Source of the DNA: Linepithema humile
Taxonomy: Eukaryota > Arthropoda > Insecta > Hymenoptera > Formicidae
Assembly (NCBI RefSeq): GCF_040581485.1
Contig: NC_090133.1
Span: 29,476,139-29,540,138 of the forward strand
DNA: 64,000 bases
Direction of reading: 5' to 3'
In this document: positions 1 to 14,445 of the stretch, piece after piece
How the letters are laid out: every line of letters starts with the position of its first letter
Numbering within the stretch: the first letter of the stretch is position 1
Program-made: the position numbers and the translations under genes
Notes under the pieces: generated by a model
The model's input: the letters and a program-made list of their open reading frames with translations, nothing else
Databases searched by the model: none
Told to the model about the DNA's origin: nothing

Positions 1-1506
1 AAGCCGCGTAATTAGAATTAATTCCGCGCAGTACATCCGTGCAAGGTAAACACTATCGAGCTTCATGTAGTCCCAGCGCATGAAAACGTCCAAACAGACG
101 TCGGAATACGAATATTAACTACGCAGCGTTACAACAATAGTTTCGTAATCATAGTGGCTAACTACGTTTAGATGAACTTGGCGTGCATAGTAAACTTGTA
201 TAAAGCAAGCGTTCCCGTTGGCCGAGTCTCATTTGGACTGACTAAGTCGCATTTGTGACGATAATTCAAATTTTGCGAAAGTCGACAGCGGCAGCGCGTT
301 TAGGATTTAATTGTGCGATTTTCGGAAAACTAACAATAAGTATTTTCATGGATTATAGAGCAGCCATCGCACAAGCACGTAGTTTCATCAAGTACCGGCC
401 ACTATGGCGATAAATCAGAATTTATACCGAGCACGAATGCCTCACGTTGAATGCACCTCCTGTTGAATGTTAAATCGCGAATCAACGTTACTTTTCGTGG
501 TTTTCGACGAAAAAAAAGATGCTATCATACGTGACAAAAAAGTCGCTACGAGTGTGCTTTCTAGAGCATCAAAAGTTATCGAATGTTCAATATATTTTAT
601 TATTTGTACATCTATCTTACTCAGCAATTAATATGTTTATTTTATTAATTGTTAATCAAATAAATTTGTGTGGCCAATATATCTTTTATGTATAGATATA
701 AAGATTAAACAGTTGGAAAAAATGATTGTGATTTCGCTTGTGTATCATTTTATTAATTTAACCTATTCATATTAATTTAGATTTGCAAGGACTAATCCGG
801 TATTCAATGATAAAGTCACACAGAGTATGCGCACCTATCAATCCTTTAATTGCGGCAAATAGTAGCTAACAAGCTTCGTAGTCGTACGTGCCATGAATGC
901 AAAACAATGGCAATCGCTATAGAACAGACATGTTGCTGCGCCGCGATTATTTAACTTTGATATACTTGAAGAAGAAAAATTCGATAACGGTATTCGTCAT
1001 ACAATTATATAATCCTGTCAATAATTATTATTATTATTTCTTTACTACTCAATTATTTTATTCTTTCAGAAATTTAAAAGCGATTTATTTTGGGCGTAAT
1101 CTGATATACTCTCGCAAGGTCTGTCATTGTTCGCGGTGGAAGTTTATATCATTATAATTATGAGAATACTCGCACGCGGTGGTCAGGACTTAATTTCAAT
1201 TTAATAATGCAGAAATCCATTGCGACAGAAATTATCGCTTTTCATCGCTTATATAATCAGCGTTAAGATAAGAGTTACTTTTTGTTTAATAGATGTGTAA
1301 GGATTTATTTTCGTGTATTTAACACAATAATATATAAAAATATGCAGGCTAGCGCGGGTCGAACACGACAGACGCAGGAAAACGGAGTGTAGTACAAGAA
1401 GGAAGGGACTCCAATTACGACGTTTAAGGGTGGCAAGGCGAAAGCACGAAGGGGCATTCGTGGAGCCAACCCCAGAACCCCGGAGGCTATTTCCGATTTT
1501 CAGATA

Positions 1507-1539
1507 GAAGACGAGAGAGAAAGAGCGAGAGAGCGGGAA

Positions 1540-1601
<62 letters not shown>
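1507..1601. repeat. GA-rich tract with pure (GA)29 core
   Basis: Imperfect GA-rich sequence runs into an uninterrupted GA dinucleotide array at 1543-1600. It is a microsatellite; GA tracts can also bind GAGA-type factors in insects. Confidence 0.95.
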
Positions 1602-1605
<4 letters not shown>

Positions 1606-2292
1606 GGCAGTCGTCTTGTTCGATCCTGCAGTTGAGTAGAGCTCGTTAGATTTTCCCTGTTCGCTTATATCCGCCTTATCCGCGTATCAGCACGATCCTA
1701 TCCTTTTTTCCCGATCGTTTTGCATCTCGCTAATATGATGCGAACCTTCCTCCTACGCTGTCGTGTCTTTAGAGAGACAGGTACCTTTATATTTATCTGC
1801 CTCCGAGACGCAATGTTCGTTATCTCGAACTTTATGTATTTGTATTTAATAAAAAAAAGTAACAAGTTGTAATGATTTTAATCATTGAATAGACTATAAC
1901 GCTGTTGCAGTAATTAGTGAGAATTAGTGGACAAATAGATTTAACTAAGAGCGAAAACAATTAACTTTGATAAAAAAAGCGTGGAATATATTATTAGACA
2001 TTTATGGAAACAAGAAGTTCTTTTAATATTTCCTAAAACAATTGATTTTTAGACGATTTTCGTACGGCGTGTAGGTGTACATTTCATTCCGCGCGCTTAC
2101 GTATATCTGCAGTTTCCATTATTTGAAATCGGACAGACGGTAGATTTTTCATCGATTCGGTGGATCGGCAATAGCAGATATTATTTTATGCTTCATCCAC
2201 TATCCAGTGTTTTGCATGTAAAACGAAAAGCGCGTCGTCGCGTCGTTCATATGCGACGATCGTTCGATCAGCGCTATTATTTTGCATATGGA

Positions 2293-2305
2293 CCCCCCCC
2301 CCCCC
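2293..2305. repeat. C13 homopolymer
   Basis: Thirteen consecutive C on the plus strand. Unusual for this AT-rich background, and prone to length errors in sequencing. Confidence 0.95.
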
Positions 2306-5300
2306 TGTCATCAATATACCTACTATTCTCTTGTCGAGCCTAGACGTCACGCTCTGTCTGCCCGAGTCTCTCGAGTCATATTTTTCATCTCGTTCGAGAG
2401 ATAAAAACGAGATGATCGATATGATCAAAGTTCGCATTACAAAATCGCCGTCAACTACGAGATGAGGATGTTGAGCAGCGAGAACTGAGAGACTGAGAGA
2501 CCTGCTCGTAGTACCGTCTTTGTGGATCCCGACCCTTCGTGAAACTGTGCTACTCGTTTAAATTTGCATTATCTGATCGTCGGCACGGCTCCACCGTTCC
2601 CATTCTCGCCCGCGGATCGATGCGCGTGATTAAGACAAAGATTTGTAAGCCTACGGGAATATAGAGGAGCCAGAGGTAATCAGCTTTTGCGCGAAAGGAG
2701 AATCGATCAACGAAATGCGCATCGATAATTCAGCGCACTTATCTGAATATTCAGATTCGAACTGGAATGGCAACCTCAAACTTACCTCAAACTTATACTT
2801 CCGAAGAACAAAATATTGCTAATCGATAATCTTTTCGTCAATAACATTGCATTGATTTTGTGATACCTTTCATATCTCATAATTCAATTATACATTTTCA
2901 CAATTTTAACACAAAATATCTTCTCTTTTATATCCCAGCATTTTATTACTTTTTTCACTGGTTTAATTAATTTGCAGATGTGCAGCATAGCGTACATTTT
3001 AAAACGTTGCTCAGTTTCCAAATTCGTAAATAGTAGCCAAATAAATTGCTGCCGCTGCTTTTGATGCATTAACAGGCGTAATTGTAAAATTTCATCGAAT
3101 CACCGCTTTTGCTCAGCCATTTGTCTCTCATCTCTGCGAGAAATAAGATTATTACGTCCCGTTCTTTCTTTTATCTTCGTATTTTCCTCCTTTCTCAACG
3201 TCTACGAACCACATTCTCGATCTCTAAGAGCGTCGTTATTATTCGCATGTCGGCCCCGGATTTTTTAGTTTCCCTTTTCGCGATGGTTCAGCAATGTATC
3301 CTACTTATCTGCCTCACGTTCTTCCTCGCAACAGAAAGCACGTCTTAACGTCTTATCGCTCCGTTTCGATGGCGTGTACTTTCTTCTATCCGTATACCTT
3401 TCAATAAGAACAACGCCAATGCGGCTGAAATTACATTACGTCGCGAGATGAAAAACGACGAAAAACGCAAAAAGGAGGAAAAGAATGCAGCGGGCTGATT
3501 TACTACAAAACACGATTTTCGATATAGTTTGATCACAGTATAGTAAAATATTAATGAAATGTATTTATAAAGGGAAATAATGGCCCTCGGCATAATAACT
3601 GATGTACGGTGACATTACTGTTTGCTCGTTAATTAGTTAAATGCATATCCCGAAGTTTCACAAACGTATATTCAGCGACGACACATTATATGTGATTTCG
3701 ATATGAAAACGTCGGTACAGCAAATTAGGATGACAGTTTATTAACGCCACCGCAATTGCATTGCGGATGATGGCTGAGAAAAGAATGTATCTCTCACCCG
3801 GTTTTCAATCAATTAAAATGCTAAAACATTGCTTGCATAATGAACAATAATAATCAAAACAACAACGACAACAATAATCTCTTTACATCTCTGTTATATA
3901 CAAAGGTAAATAAATTGCAATTTTTCTAAACTGCCTAATTTTTTGTACGTACCACAGAAATATTTCTGAGAGCCGGCACATTTTCTCATAGCGAGTCTTC
4001 GCTTGTGTGCCAGGAGTCCATGTACTAACTTTTTGCCGCGTACCTCCCTAGCGTTATTCGCGCTATTTTCCTCGACACTTTCCGCCTGACAAAGTATTGC
4101 GGTCCGCAATCAAGAGCTCCCTGTTTCTGTCATACAGAAAATGTTCCGCTGATTGTTTTATGAGATCTTATTAGTACTGTACTCTGCGCGTAATCCTCCC
4201 GGGAATAAGATTACAAATAATTACGCCAAATAATATCGCGTCACTGATAATATTCGCTGCGTAATTCCTCTTGGTTTACAACATAAATATTTAAAACGTT
4301 AATTGAAGTCAGTAAAGCCAGTGGCGGTGACGACTTGGAACTTGGAAAAAGCAACTTAGCGACGTGATGTTGCTTAATTAAATACTGTTAAGACCTTACT
4401 ACGCAGTCTTGCGCCGTTCATCTTGCGCAGACATGTTCTCTCCACAAGAACATCGTATTAGAATTTATTTTAATTTATCAGAATAATCGGATTATATATG
4501 TATATGCGCGCCAAGAAGCTCGACACAAGTACCATCTCTAGATATATCGTGGAAAATTAGTTTTAACAGGTAAAATATTGTGCCACTTAGTGTTCTCATC
4601 AAGAATTCATAAAATTAATGAAAATTATAAAGAGATTGAATGAACTTTAAATCGACTTGTCAACAAATGTTGTCGCTAATATTAAAGTTCGAATTTCTTT
4701 CGGTTTCTATAACGGGAAACCACATATACATGCCTATATATGACTCAAGAGACAGGCTAGCTTATAACGTGAAATGTACATTCGGGAACTACAAATTTTC
4801 TCGAAAACTGCCTGTAACTTAGCAGGTTAAACTTAATGAAATGAAAACGTATATTACAAGAATAATGGTCACCTCGTGTATGTACTAAATCCGGTGTTAT
4901 ATCTCTAAGGGATATAACTAACCAAATATATATTGCTAATTCCAAGTAACGTTAATCCAACAGAGAATAAATAATGATTTTTGCGTCGCGTATTACATTA
5001 TTCATATGCATAATCCGCTTTTGTATTCCGTAATAACAAAACCGTATTTTCTGCTATAGCAACATCGTCTCATAAGTATATGTATGTATTACACAATATG
5101 TTCATAGATTTTCTATTATTCATTTTTTTCCTTTCAGCAAATAAAACTATTTTTTATTGTAAAAGGAAAAATTTAATATATGACGTTTAATATTACGAAG
5201 CAAACCTTCTTAAAATTCAAAAATTTCGATTCCGTTCTTAATAAAGATTAAATTTCCCGTTTCAACTATCGCGCAGTGCTTCTTAATTGTTTCACTAGAA

Positions 5301-8300
5301 CTTTTGATCCATTTCTTCATGCTATTAAGTTTTACATTTATTTCTCTCTGTCATTTTGCTATAAAAAGACGGCACGTTTGGCGGAAGTTATCGCTTCAAT
5401 CAGAGCTTGAAACAAACGTCATCGAGCAACGGTTAAAAGTATGATAAGTATAACGATATCTATAATTGCAGTGCGCGTGATGAATCGCGTGAAACGTCTT
5501 CGGGAAACAATAGCGCACTGCCGGGTGAGCGAAACGGAGTAAATCGAGTCGGCGGGGTGCAATTGACACAAGAGCCACTCGTCTCGTAATGAACTTACGG
5601 CGAAACATGCTGATTAACCGGAACAGGACAATTCCCTCGCAAACCGGCACAGTTGCAGCTCTTTGTCTCACGCATCTCACGCTAGATCACGTATAATTGC
5701 AGTTTGCAACGGGGCGAATGGAGTTGGCCATTCTATCGCAAACACCGTTGACGGCGTTTAACATAAGGAAAGTTTATCTTGCTTAGTGGCGATACGGTTC
5801 AAGTGTTTGCCTTCTCAGCATGTTTATGCAAACACGCCAAATAGCTGTGTATAATAACTTTAGTTAACTCTCGCGGAAATTTGCGGCAAGATAGCTTTTG
5901 GGATGAGTCTTTTCCGTAATTCATAGAGCACTTTTTTTTTTGGTAATGGGATATTTTAGAAGCTCGTGATACATACTTCCGTGACTACGAGAGAAAAAGT
6001 TTCCTCACAAAGGAAAATTGCGTACCTTCCGTTGTGTCTCGGGAGAGCGTTAGAGCTTTCGTAAAAAATTCTACCCGAAGCGATGCTCTTTTTTGCAACA
6101 TTTCACAAAGTCTGAAACCCACTTTCCGTACTGCCAATCAAAAATTTCCATTACGCGCCTCGTCCCGAGAGAACTTGACGAACTTGTGACGAAACTTCAC
6201 ACATCCTTCGTTGAAAAATATTACAAGTGTAATTTTTCCTCGGAAAAAACGACATCCTCCTGAGTAATGTATCGATTATGCTTCGCGGCATTTCGGAACA
6301 TCTACATTTTCTCTCGCGAGATATATATAAAGTTGCATGTTCTTTTACGAAATGTGCCAAATTATTTGTCCCAATATCCAAGACGTATCGATAAACCAGA
6401 TTCACAATGTTCAGTTTCGTTTTAAAATAAAAATAAATTATTTATCGACTGAAATGAGGATGAATTATACACAAATCAATAAATAAATTTCCGCATCCAA
6501 ACATATCCGAATTGTAAAAGCAGGAGTAAAATTTCGCTTCGAAATGAATTCATTTAATTACGGTGGATGCGCTTTACGCCAGACAAAACGGTTTAGCGGA
6601 AATTTAATTTCAATCAATAGCGCTCCATTGTTCGTTTCTTTCAAGTTTTGTTTCCCTCGCATTGCGAAAATAGTTTCCGCGTTAAAATTAGCTTTTATAT
6701 AAATCTAATTCTTCCCATTAAAGTTTCTTCGTATTAACCAATGCATCTTCCTTTTAAGATAAATATTACATGCATTGTCTATAAAAGTATAAAAATCTGC
6801 TGTTGTATCGCTGTCGCGCAAAATGGCAGTATCTTGTACGCACTCGTGTCATCTTCCGCCAATGCCGATCCAGGCTTTCCATGTTGAAAATGGCGAGAGT
6901 GCTCGTTCGCGATCTTTGTCCTTTTTCTTCGGCGTATTGCTCTCGACAAAGTTTTCCAGGCATTCGCACGACGACGCAGTGCTAAGTTCCTCTTGTTCCT
7001 ACCAGAAGCTTCCGAGTTTCGAGTATACTCGGCGAAGTTTAACCTGTAGCATCGATTTTCCTATTTATGCTTTGATACGGTCACTGCACGAATCCGATGC
7101 CGTCTGGCCATTTGTAACCCTATCCATGTAACATATACGTTCGATGCGGTGCGCGTATATCTCGCATTCGATCGCGTAATTACGAACTTCAAAACGTATT
7201 GCTTGTCAGATCGAGGAGGATTTATTACGTATAAAATACGTGGTTACCGCAGCGGAAACCGCTGGAAATAATTCCAACTAATAAATAAATCAGATAAAGA
7301 AATATGCTTTCAAAAATGCATTCCTTTACAGATCTATGTAATAATTCGAGAAAGAATTTTAAATACCTCACAATAGAAATATCTATTTGTTAGACATTAT
7401 CCGATTTTTTTACAACTTTGCAAAATTTATGAATCTTAGGATTTAAAATATTTATCTATTAATGCCGAATAATGATTTGTAATGACGTTTATCATTACGA
7501 TGATTATATATGAACATGTTGCATCATACAGTTAATCTTTTCGGCTTTAATAACGTGCTCTCTGCATTTCATATAGAGTCAAGAACAGACACGAAAAGCG
7601 TTGGATTTAATCCGCGTATGCGTAAACGATTAAATAAGATTTACCGGCGGTGCGGTCGAAAAATCATTCGGGTCGCTGCACGCGCCTCGTGCGCGCCGCG
7701 CAACGCCGAGCCCGCAATATCGGAGCTTTTAATTGAAAACGCGTGTTACCGTGTTTTCCAGGGATTTCCCGGATTCCGGAATAATAACGCGGCTCATCGG
7801 CGCCCGATAATTATTTCGCACTCGACCCGGTTATCGGCTCGAAAATTCGCGCTAATTCCGCTCACGTGGCCCTCTCCACAAATGACGCTCGCTCCATTGG
7901 TCGGATCCTCGTTAACCCGGAAATTGCGCCTCGAAACACCGTTTCTCTAATCCCTCTGCCCGCCCGTCCGCCGCACCGGAACGACAATTATCGACGGGAG
8001 TAGAAAGGAAGGGTTAATCTAATGGCTCGCGATCTTCGAAAGGCAGTCACCGTAATTGTAATCGGCCGGTCAGCAGCCGACATTTTACCAAATTCCATTT
8101 CTCCAAGTGATAACTTGTTGTCCCGGATTATAATTTTATTCTATATTAGTTATTATAATTGTGCGGCAAAAAATTTCAACAAAATTAAATGTACTATAAT
8201 GTATAGATACTGTTAATTGCGCAAATAAAACGCATATTTATATTCAGTAATCTTTTCTCTCCATCTGTGAGAAAAGAAAGTCTGCGACTTGGACGCGACC

Positions 8301-10994
8301 AGAGCAGCGACATCATAATCTTAATATATTATTTATCAGACAAGGATGAAAATTTTGTAAAAAGATAATCGTGAAAGATATTTGAGAAATTCAAGTCACA
8401 GACGGCCGGGAGTTTCGAGTCTAACGATGTTAATAAAGCGCATTTAAACTTCGCAAATTACGTTGGACGCGCATAGATATATTCCCTGAGATCCTTTGCG
8501 ATCTTGTAGAGCTTAAAAGCCAGCCATGAGTTTGCCGTCGCGCCGCCGTCGGTTACCGAAAAGCTCCCGTCGTTACTTGCTTAAAATTTCATGGGGCTAA
8601 CTGTAATAAAAATACCTTCTCGCGAAGAACTTAACTCTTGAAAATAACCGGTTCCTCGAAATCAATAACGCCCGGCAACACATTCGCGAGTATAGTATCG
8701 AATTATTATACGAAATTCGCGTTTTTTTTTATTATTATGAAAGCTTTTTACAATTTATATTGAATTTTTAACATTTTAAATGTCAAAGAAATGTTTGCGT
8801 TTTCACAGCTAGCATTAAGCAAAACTAATCGCGCTTTTCTAAGCTAACTTTGCGCACATTTCGTTCCGTATCTAAGAAATCCCTCGCTTTAGGAGCTTCC
8901 TTGATCCAAGACCGAATCCCTCAGAAGAGATCTCCACGTCTTTTTTCCATCCCTTTCTCTCTTTTTAATAGGCTGACCGGTAGAGGGTACGCATGACCAC
9001 GCGATTAGGTGACCCTTCTGTACTCTGTGCGCTTCGGCGATCACGCACGAGCGGTAGTCCTGCTTAATCTCGCGGAGATAAATAAGAGATCGTGTGCGGG
9101 AGAGGAACAGATCGGCAACAGGAGGGTGGAAACACGTTTCGGCTCTCCTCGTCCCAGGCCAAAACGAGCATCACGTTTTCGCGCTCTACGTCCCGGGAAT
9201 TCGGACCATTACCAGACGGAGATATTGTACAGCCCGCGGAAAACGATGCTGAATTTACTACAACCGAACAGATGGCCGTCTTTTTTCCCTTTTCGTCCCA
9301 ATCGTCCAGTCGGACGGCCTACCGCGAACAAAATTAAACGGAAATGTGCGTTTTTCCTTTCTTTCGATCGCTGTCGTTGTCGGTGCGCCTGATACACTAA
9401 TAACGCGACTGTGCAAGTGAGCCGAATGAACTTTTTTAACGATTGATTAGCTTGAGATTACAACAGAGTAAAAAATTGTGCAAAAACGATTTCATTAACA
9501 AAAATTCAAAGAATGTTTTTAAATTTCGAAATTGCGCGAATACTTTTCAAAATTTACGACTATTTTGGATTAAACTTTTTCTTATTATTATTATTAAACT
9601 ACGTTTTATTATTAAGTCTATTAATTAACAATTCTTAATTAAAAATGTTCCGTGTACAACATAGCAGCCTCTTTTCATATCCGGAATAAATAAGTAGTTG
9701 AGGGTAATTCAGTAATTTTAAAGGATATATGAAGGGTTTCGCAATTAGATGCAAAAGTGGAAAAGTTTAACTCGGTGTACGTAATTTACACCGCGGTCGT
9801 AGAGGTAATAAAGTTCTGAATTTTTACCAGCATTTCACAGAATCCCTTAAATCCATGCGAAGCGTTTTGAAGAGCACGAGTTTATAGAATGGCGAAATTT
9901 AACGAGCACTACTTGTGAACATTTTCGTCGTTACATAAACGCGTACCGTTACAACATGCACGACGTACAACACCACGGACTCTCCCCAAAACTAACTTTC
10001 AAGCCTGAGAGCCGCAGTGTACTTTTTCCAAAGAAAAAAGATGAAAAAGTGAAACTTCTATCCTCCAAAATCTCTGCTGCATTATTGTCAATGAGCAAGT
10101 AGAATGTACGGACTTACTACTTCCTAGAATCCCGATATCCTTCCGCGGCGTGCTTTGCATCAAATCTGATGAAAGATTATAGGGAATTATTCGCAGCGAC
10201 TTTCATGAGTTTAAATTACTTCTTGCTTCGACTACTATCGGACGATATGTTGAGATATCACGATAAATATCGAACGTATTTCAATATTTTCGCGTGTGAT
10301 TTTATCCAAACAGAAAAACGTCATCAGCGGCGTAAATTGTGAAAGTCGCGTCTTGCACTGGCAAAATAACGACCAAAACAAAAACTGAAATCGATTAGTC
10401 CCAAGCGCGAAGCCTGCTCCATCCTTTCCCCAATCTCCGAATCGAATCAAGTACCGTGCTTGAACAAACTTACGGTGATATAAAGTAACGCCCAAAGAGG
10501 AAAAATAATCCGGTGCAGCAGCCACAGCCGCGATAGCTAATTGCATTCGTTAAAGTGGCCAGACTAGACCACGTTGGTGCTTTCCCTGCAGAACAAGACA
10601 CGCTCCCTCTTTCTTTCTCTTTCTTTTGAATCATTTTATGTCGCCCCTTGCTTCTTTTTTTCTTTCTCCCCCTCAGCACGCTCTCTGCGCGGTCGGCGGG
10701 ACTCGTCGCAATTTGCGAGAGTCGGTGCAACGGCGAGAAAACTTTCTGAAAAGGTATTACAAAAGTTTCAGATCAAATGAACAAAAAGCGGCAGAAGAAA
10801 ATGGCAAAAGCGGTAGGACTAGTGGTGAATTACAGCATAAGGGTATCATTCGTCGGATCTCTTGACTTTCCTTGAGTCTCAAGATTCAAAGGTCCTTATT
10901 TTATAGAAAATGTTTCACAATCCTGATCGATATATTATTTTCCATATTAATGATACGTAACATGAAAAAAAAACGTTCTTAAAAATTTTCTCGG

Positions 10995-11000
10995 TTTATT
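10995..11000 (-). terminator. Candidate poly(A) signal AATAAA
   Basis: TTTATT on the plus strand reads AATAAA in the Trim9 direction. The next bases in that direction include a run of T (10967-10975 region), as expected downstream of a cleavage site. A six-base match is frequent in AT-rich DNA, so this is weak evidence. Confidence 0.2.
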
Positions 11001-11063
11001 TCGTGTAGTAGTTTATGTAGGAGGGGATCTCTAAGTGCTTTAATTCACCACAGAAAAGGAACA

Positions 11064-11084
11064 GAGAAAGAGAGAGAGAGAGAG
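11064..11084. repeat. Short (AG)n microsatellite
   Basis: About ten AG units, next to purine-rich sequence. Confidence 0.85.
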
Positions 11085-11263
11085 CGAATAGGGAGAGTCG
11101 AGGGAGCGCGATATACGGCACGTCATGCGGGCGTTTTCGTTGCGTTTTATTGATCCGATACAGTCGTAAATGGTACAATCGGTAAGTTCATCGGCGATAT
11201 AATCGATATAGAGTCATATGTATATATACACGTATGTACATGGCGCTGAAAGGCGTGCGTGCA

Positions 11264-11276
11264 CGCGCGCGCGCGC
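11264..11276. repeat. Short (CG)n tract
   Basis: Uninterrupted alternation of C and G inside a GTGCAC...GCTCGC context. Such alternation can adopt Z-form DNA, and its survival indicates little CpG loss here. Confidence 0.85.
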
Positions 11277-14116
11277 TCGCAGCAACAATGCAATGCCCGG
11301 CGCAGAAATAACGCTGCCGGGTTATGGTTACATCGGAATACAACGAGAAATCGAGCGCATGAACCGAGTCTCCTCCTGTTCTTATGATCATCAAGATGTA
11401 TATAAAGTCGTACAAAGTCGTAAAAAAGAACTAGACGAATGCGATGGAACGCGGAACGGGGATAAAAGAAGAAGAGTGAGGGGAAGAGGTGGAAGATAAA
11501 ACGACGGAATGAGGGTAGGCAAACAAAGGGAAGAGATATTGGGATCGGATTTCTATCAAAGACTAGAAAAAACGTATACTCGATTCGTTATTGTACACTA
11601 AAGCCGCGGCAGCACTGTTTTATACACCTTATCTGTCTATACGCTTTAATACGGAGCCTTAACGCCTACAACGCGATTACACTTATACGTGTGTCGATAT
11701 GGATAATAGGTGGACGATCGAGCGATCTGTGTCGATCGCGCGAGCAAGACGAAAAATCGCCCGGAGCGGAACGCTTCGATTCTTCGTCCTGTTGAGATAA
11801 TTATCGGCCCTACCGTGACCGATCCTCCAACTTCTCGTCGTGGATCGCACCTCGTCAGCGTGCGATCGGAAGCTTAATGCTCTCGCGATTTCGGTCATTA
11901 ACTATTTCAGCACCGAATTCAATTGAAGGCGCGAAATTCTGCCTCGGTCAATTTAATTCGGTGGATAGAAGAAATACGTTGTTCTCATTCTCCGCGAGAC
12001 GAATCGACGAATCGTAATTATACTATTTTTACAAATATTTAGGAATTATAAAAGTGTATCCCTTTAAATAATGTTTCCTTCACGTAAAATTAAAAACTGT
12101 TTCGTTATAAAAGATATAAATATTCGCAAAAACTTTTCTAGATATTACCTTTACAGTCAAGCTGAGTCCAGATGCGTTCTTTAAAAGTTCGATCATCGAA
12201 GATGAACGCATATTATGTGGCGGCAGAGTGCTAAAAAAGTTAATTACGCGATTGATGAAAAGTCACCGTGGACGGTGAGACCGTTCGGTTTCCTTAGTGG
12301 CTACTCGCGGGAGCCACCCCCGAAGAAGGCCGCCGGTTCAAGATCCTTCTCGATGCTCTCTGTCAGTTCTCAAGATGCTCTTGGCGCACTCGTTTCTACC
12401 ATTTTATTCCCCAAAGTAAGAAGTTCCAAGAACCACTGTCCCGCGGGTAGAGTAGTATCGGGAGAGGTAAACGAAGCGATACCTTTTCCCCGCACTTCTT
12501 CCTTCATCAAACTCCTGAATTTCGTAAGATTCTTCCCTTATTCGTAACAATTCTGTGGACCTAGACGCGATTTCTCGACCAATTGATCGCTTCTACTCAA
12601 ACACAGTCCTCGACAAAATTGGTGGTGACGATACTTGGCTATTTGCTAATGGACGTCTCTTTGCTTCCGAAAGTCGTTCCACTTTCGCTTAAGTGTCCGA
12701 TAATTTCTCCGACAAATACATTCATTTTTAGAGCGTAAATTCGGACACGATGTAGACAGAGTTAAAATTAATTGATTGACCGCAGAAACACCGATCCTTA
12801 GCACAATACATTGAGTCTTCAGGAGAGAAAATATTTAAAAAGCATAGAAAAAGATATTTTCTTCGATTTGCTTTTACAGCGCGCGGTATAAATAGAAACG
12901 GGCTAATTTTCGGAAAAGGTATCGTTATCCTATTATTAGCCTCTTCGGTCTCCTAATGGGAGAGATTGTTTATGTGTCGCGTGTGCGTGAATTATTTCAG
13001 TCTCATTGGTTCTCTGGAAATAAAGGATTCTTCACTTTCTTCGAGTGATTTTAAACTGTGGCTTGTGTCGTAAATATCAACTTGATCGATATTGCCTGTG
13101 GTCTCGTTCGGCGGAATTATATTGGTCGTGCCGCCAAAAACGACGAAAAACTAGTCCCAATTCGAATTCGAATTCGAATCTTAATTCCAAGTTTCAGTTT
13201 CTCGCGAATCTAAAGAGTCAACCATTAATCCAAAGATTTGTGCCTCTCTCGGAAACCTTCTCGCCGAAGTTTCTGAACCTGTTGAATCGTTATTTCTCGC
13301 GGAGCTCGCTTACATTTAGACAAATAGAGGCAAGGCAAACTTTATCCAGATTAATATATCCTCAGGGATATTAAATTTTTTAATCGTAAATGTATAAAAT
13401 TACGTCCGAGAATTTTCAATTAATTCTCATTTATAATAAACCGCATTATTTTTGAAAATAATTTGTAAACCATTTTCAAATAATTGCAAAATAATTGAAA
13501 AGAATATTGCCTCTTAGAGATTCCAAGGAGATCAATCACTATTTTCGTTTCGCCGCATAATTTCGCCAAAGAACCAAAGTTCGCATTAAGATCATCTTAC
13601 AGCGTCTTGACATTTTGACGGTCGCTGTTACGTATTGGTTTGCACGGCTTCTCTCATATGTCTTTCATATGTCTATCTATTAATGTTAATGTAAATATAT
13701 CACAGATAAAAAATAATTCTAATGAAAAAGGGATAAAATATTATGAGCTTTATAAGACGAAAGCTTCAATAATTTCGAAATGAAGAGTTTGACGATGGCG
13801 TTAGATGTGACTTAGAGACTGGCGCAATTAAACGTTTTGACGCGAAACGTACGACCATCAAAATGTCAAAGCGCACTATTGACGGCGCGTCGCATCAAGC
13901 AAAAGCATAAAAATTTAGACTACTATCACTAGTTCTAGTTTTCGGAGAATCTATCGATCAATTAACGTCAACCTCCAACGTCGGACTCTCTTCGACAATC
14001 TTCTCCAGTAATTGGCCCGACTCGAAATCCTTGCACCTATCGATGGCGCATGCAGTTGAGCTTAAGGGCGAGCCAATCTCCTGCGGCAGACCCCTCTTAA
14101 GGACGTTGAGGTACCC

Positions 14117-14445
14117 CTAGCTATGGACCATATCGCTGATGTACTCCTCGTGAAGCGCGAGAAGGTGACGCGGCACGTCCAGGGCTGTATGTAAGGTCAC
14201 CGTGACGCCGCGATTCAGGCTAATCGCCGGATAAAATACGCCGTAGAGATCGCGAAAGGCGATCCCACCCTGCGGTTGATCGTTGACGAAAAAGCGCAGC
14301 GTGTGTGTGGTGTCTAAATCGAGAAGCACACCGACGGTCGAACCCTGCTGGACGCCACCCTCTGTCCGCTGAGCGTGACCGCCACCGTGCATGAACCACG
14401 ACCGCTGGCGATCTATATACATGCTCCAACCTTTGTCGTCTTTAC
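14117..14445 (-). CDS. Trim9: Trim9 terminal exon: C-terminal half of SPRY domain and stop
   Basis: This 329-nt exon begins after a ctgtgcag acceptor and ends with a TAG stop at 14119-14117. It starts KDDKGWSMYIDRQRSWFMH and continues with RTEGGVQQGSTVGVLLDLD, FFVNDQPQGG and SLNRGVTVTLHTALDVP, all conserved SPRY core strands of TRIM9. About 15 residues after LDVP form a tail, ending ISDMVHS, that I do not recognise from other species. The acceptor was placed so that LG|KDDK reads through, as in TRIM9 orthologues. Confidence 0.96.

Larger units (their letters stand above)
1..10994. other. Noncoding stretch downstream of Trim9
   Basis: No open frame here resembles a known protein and I found no splice-consistent exon chain. 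Contents are AT-rich sequence with a GA microsatellite, a C13 run and a GC- and CpG-rich block (7620-7990) containing a CACGTG and TAATTA-type core sequences. It could include distal regulatory DNA for Trim9 or for a gene to the left. Confidence 0.6.
10995..14116 (-). other. Possible Trim9 3' UTR
   Basis: Sequence directly downstream of the stop codon. No spliced exon or other gene intervenes. The distal part (about 11000-11420) contains TGTACATA and TGTATATA on the minus strand near 11215-11240, both fitting the Pumilio-site pattern TGTANATA. Minus-strand AATAAA signals lie at 11151-11146 and 11000-10995, the latter followed by a T-rich stretch. Nearer signals (for example around 12398) are equally possible, so the end of the transcript is not fixed. 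Confidence 0.25.

Noticed and set aside
7510..7950. 146-codon open frame on the plus strand
   Set aside because: It coincides with a CpG-rich block and has no recognisable motif; better read as possible regulatory DNA.
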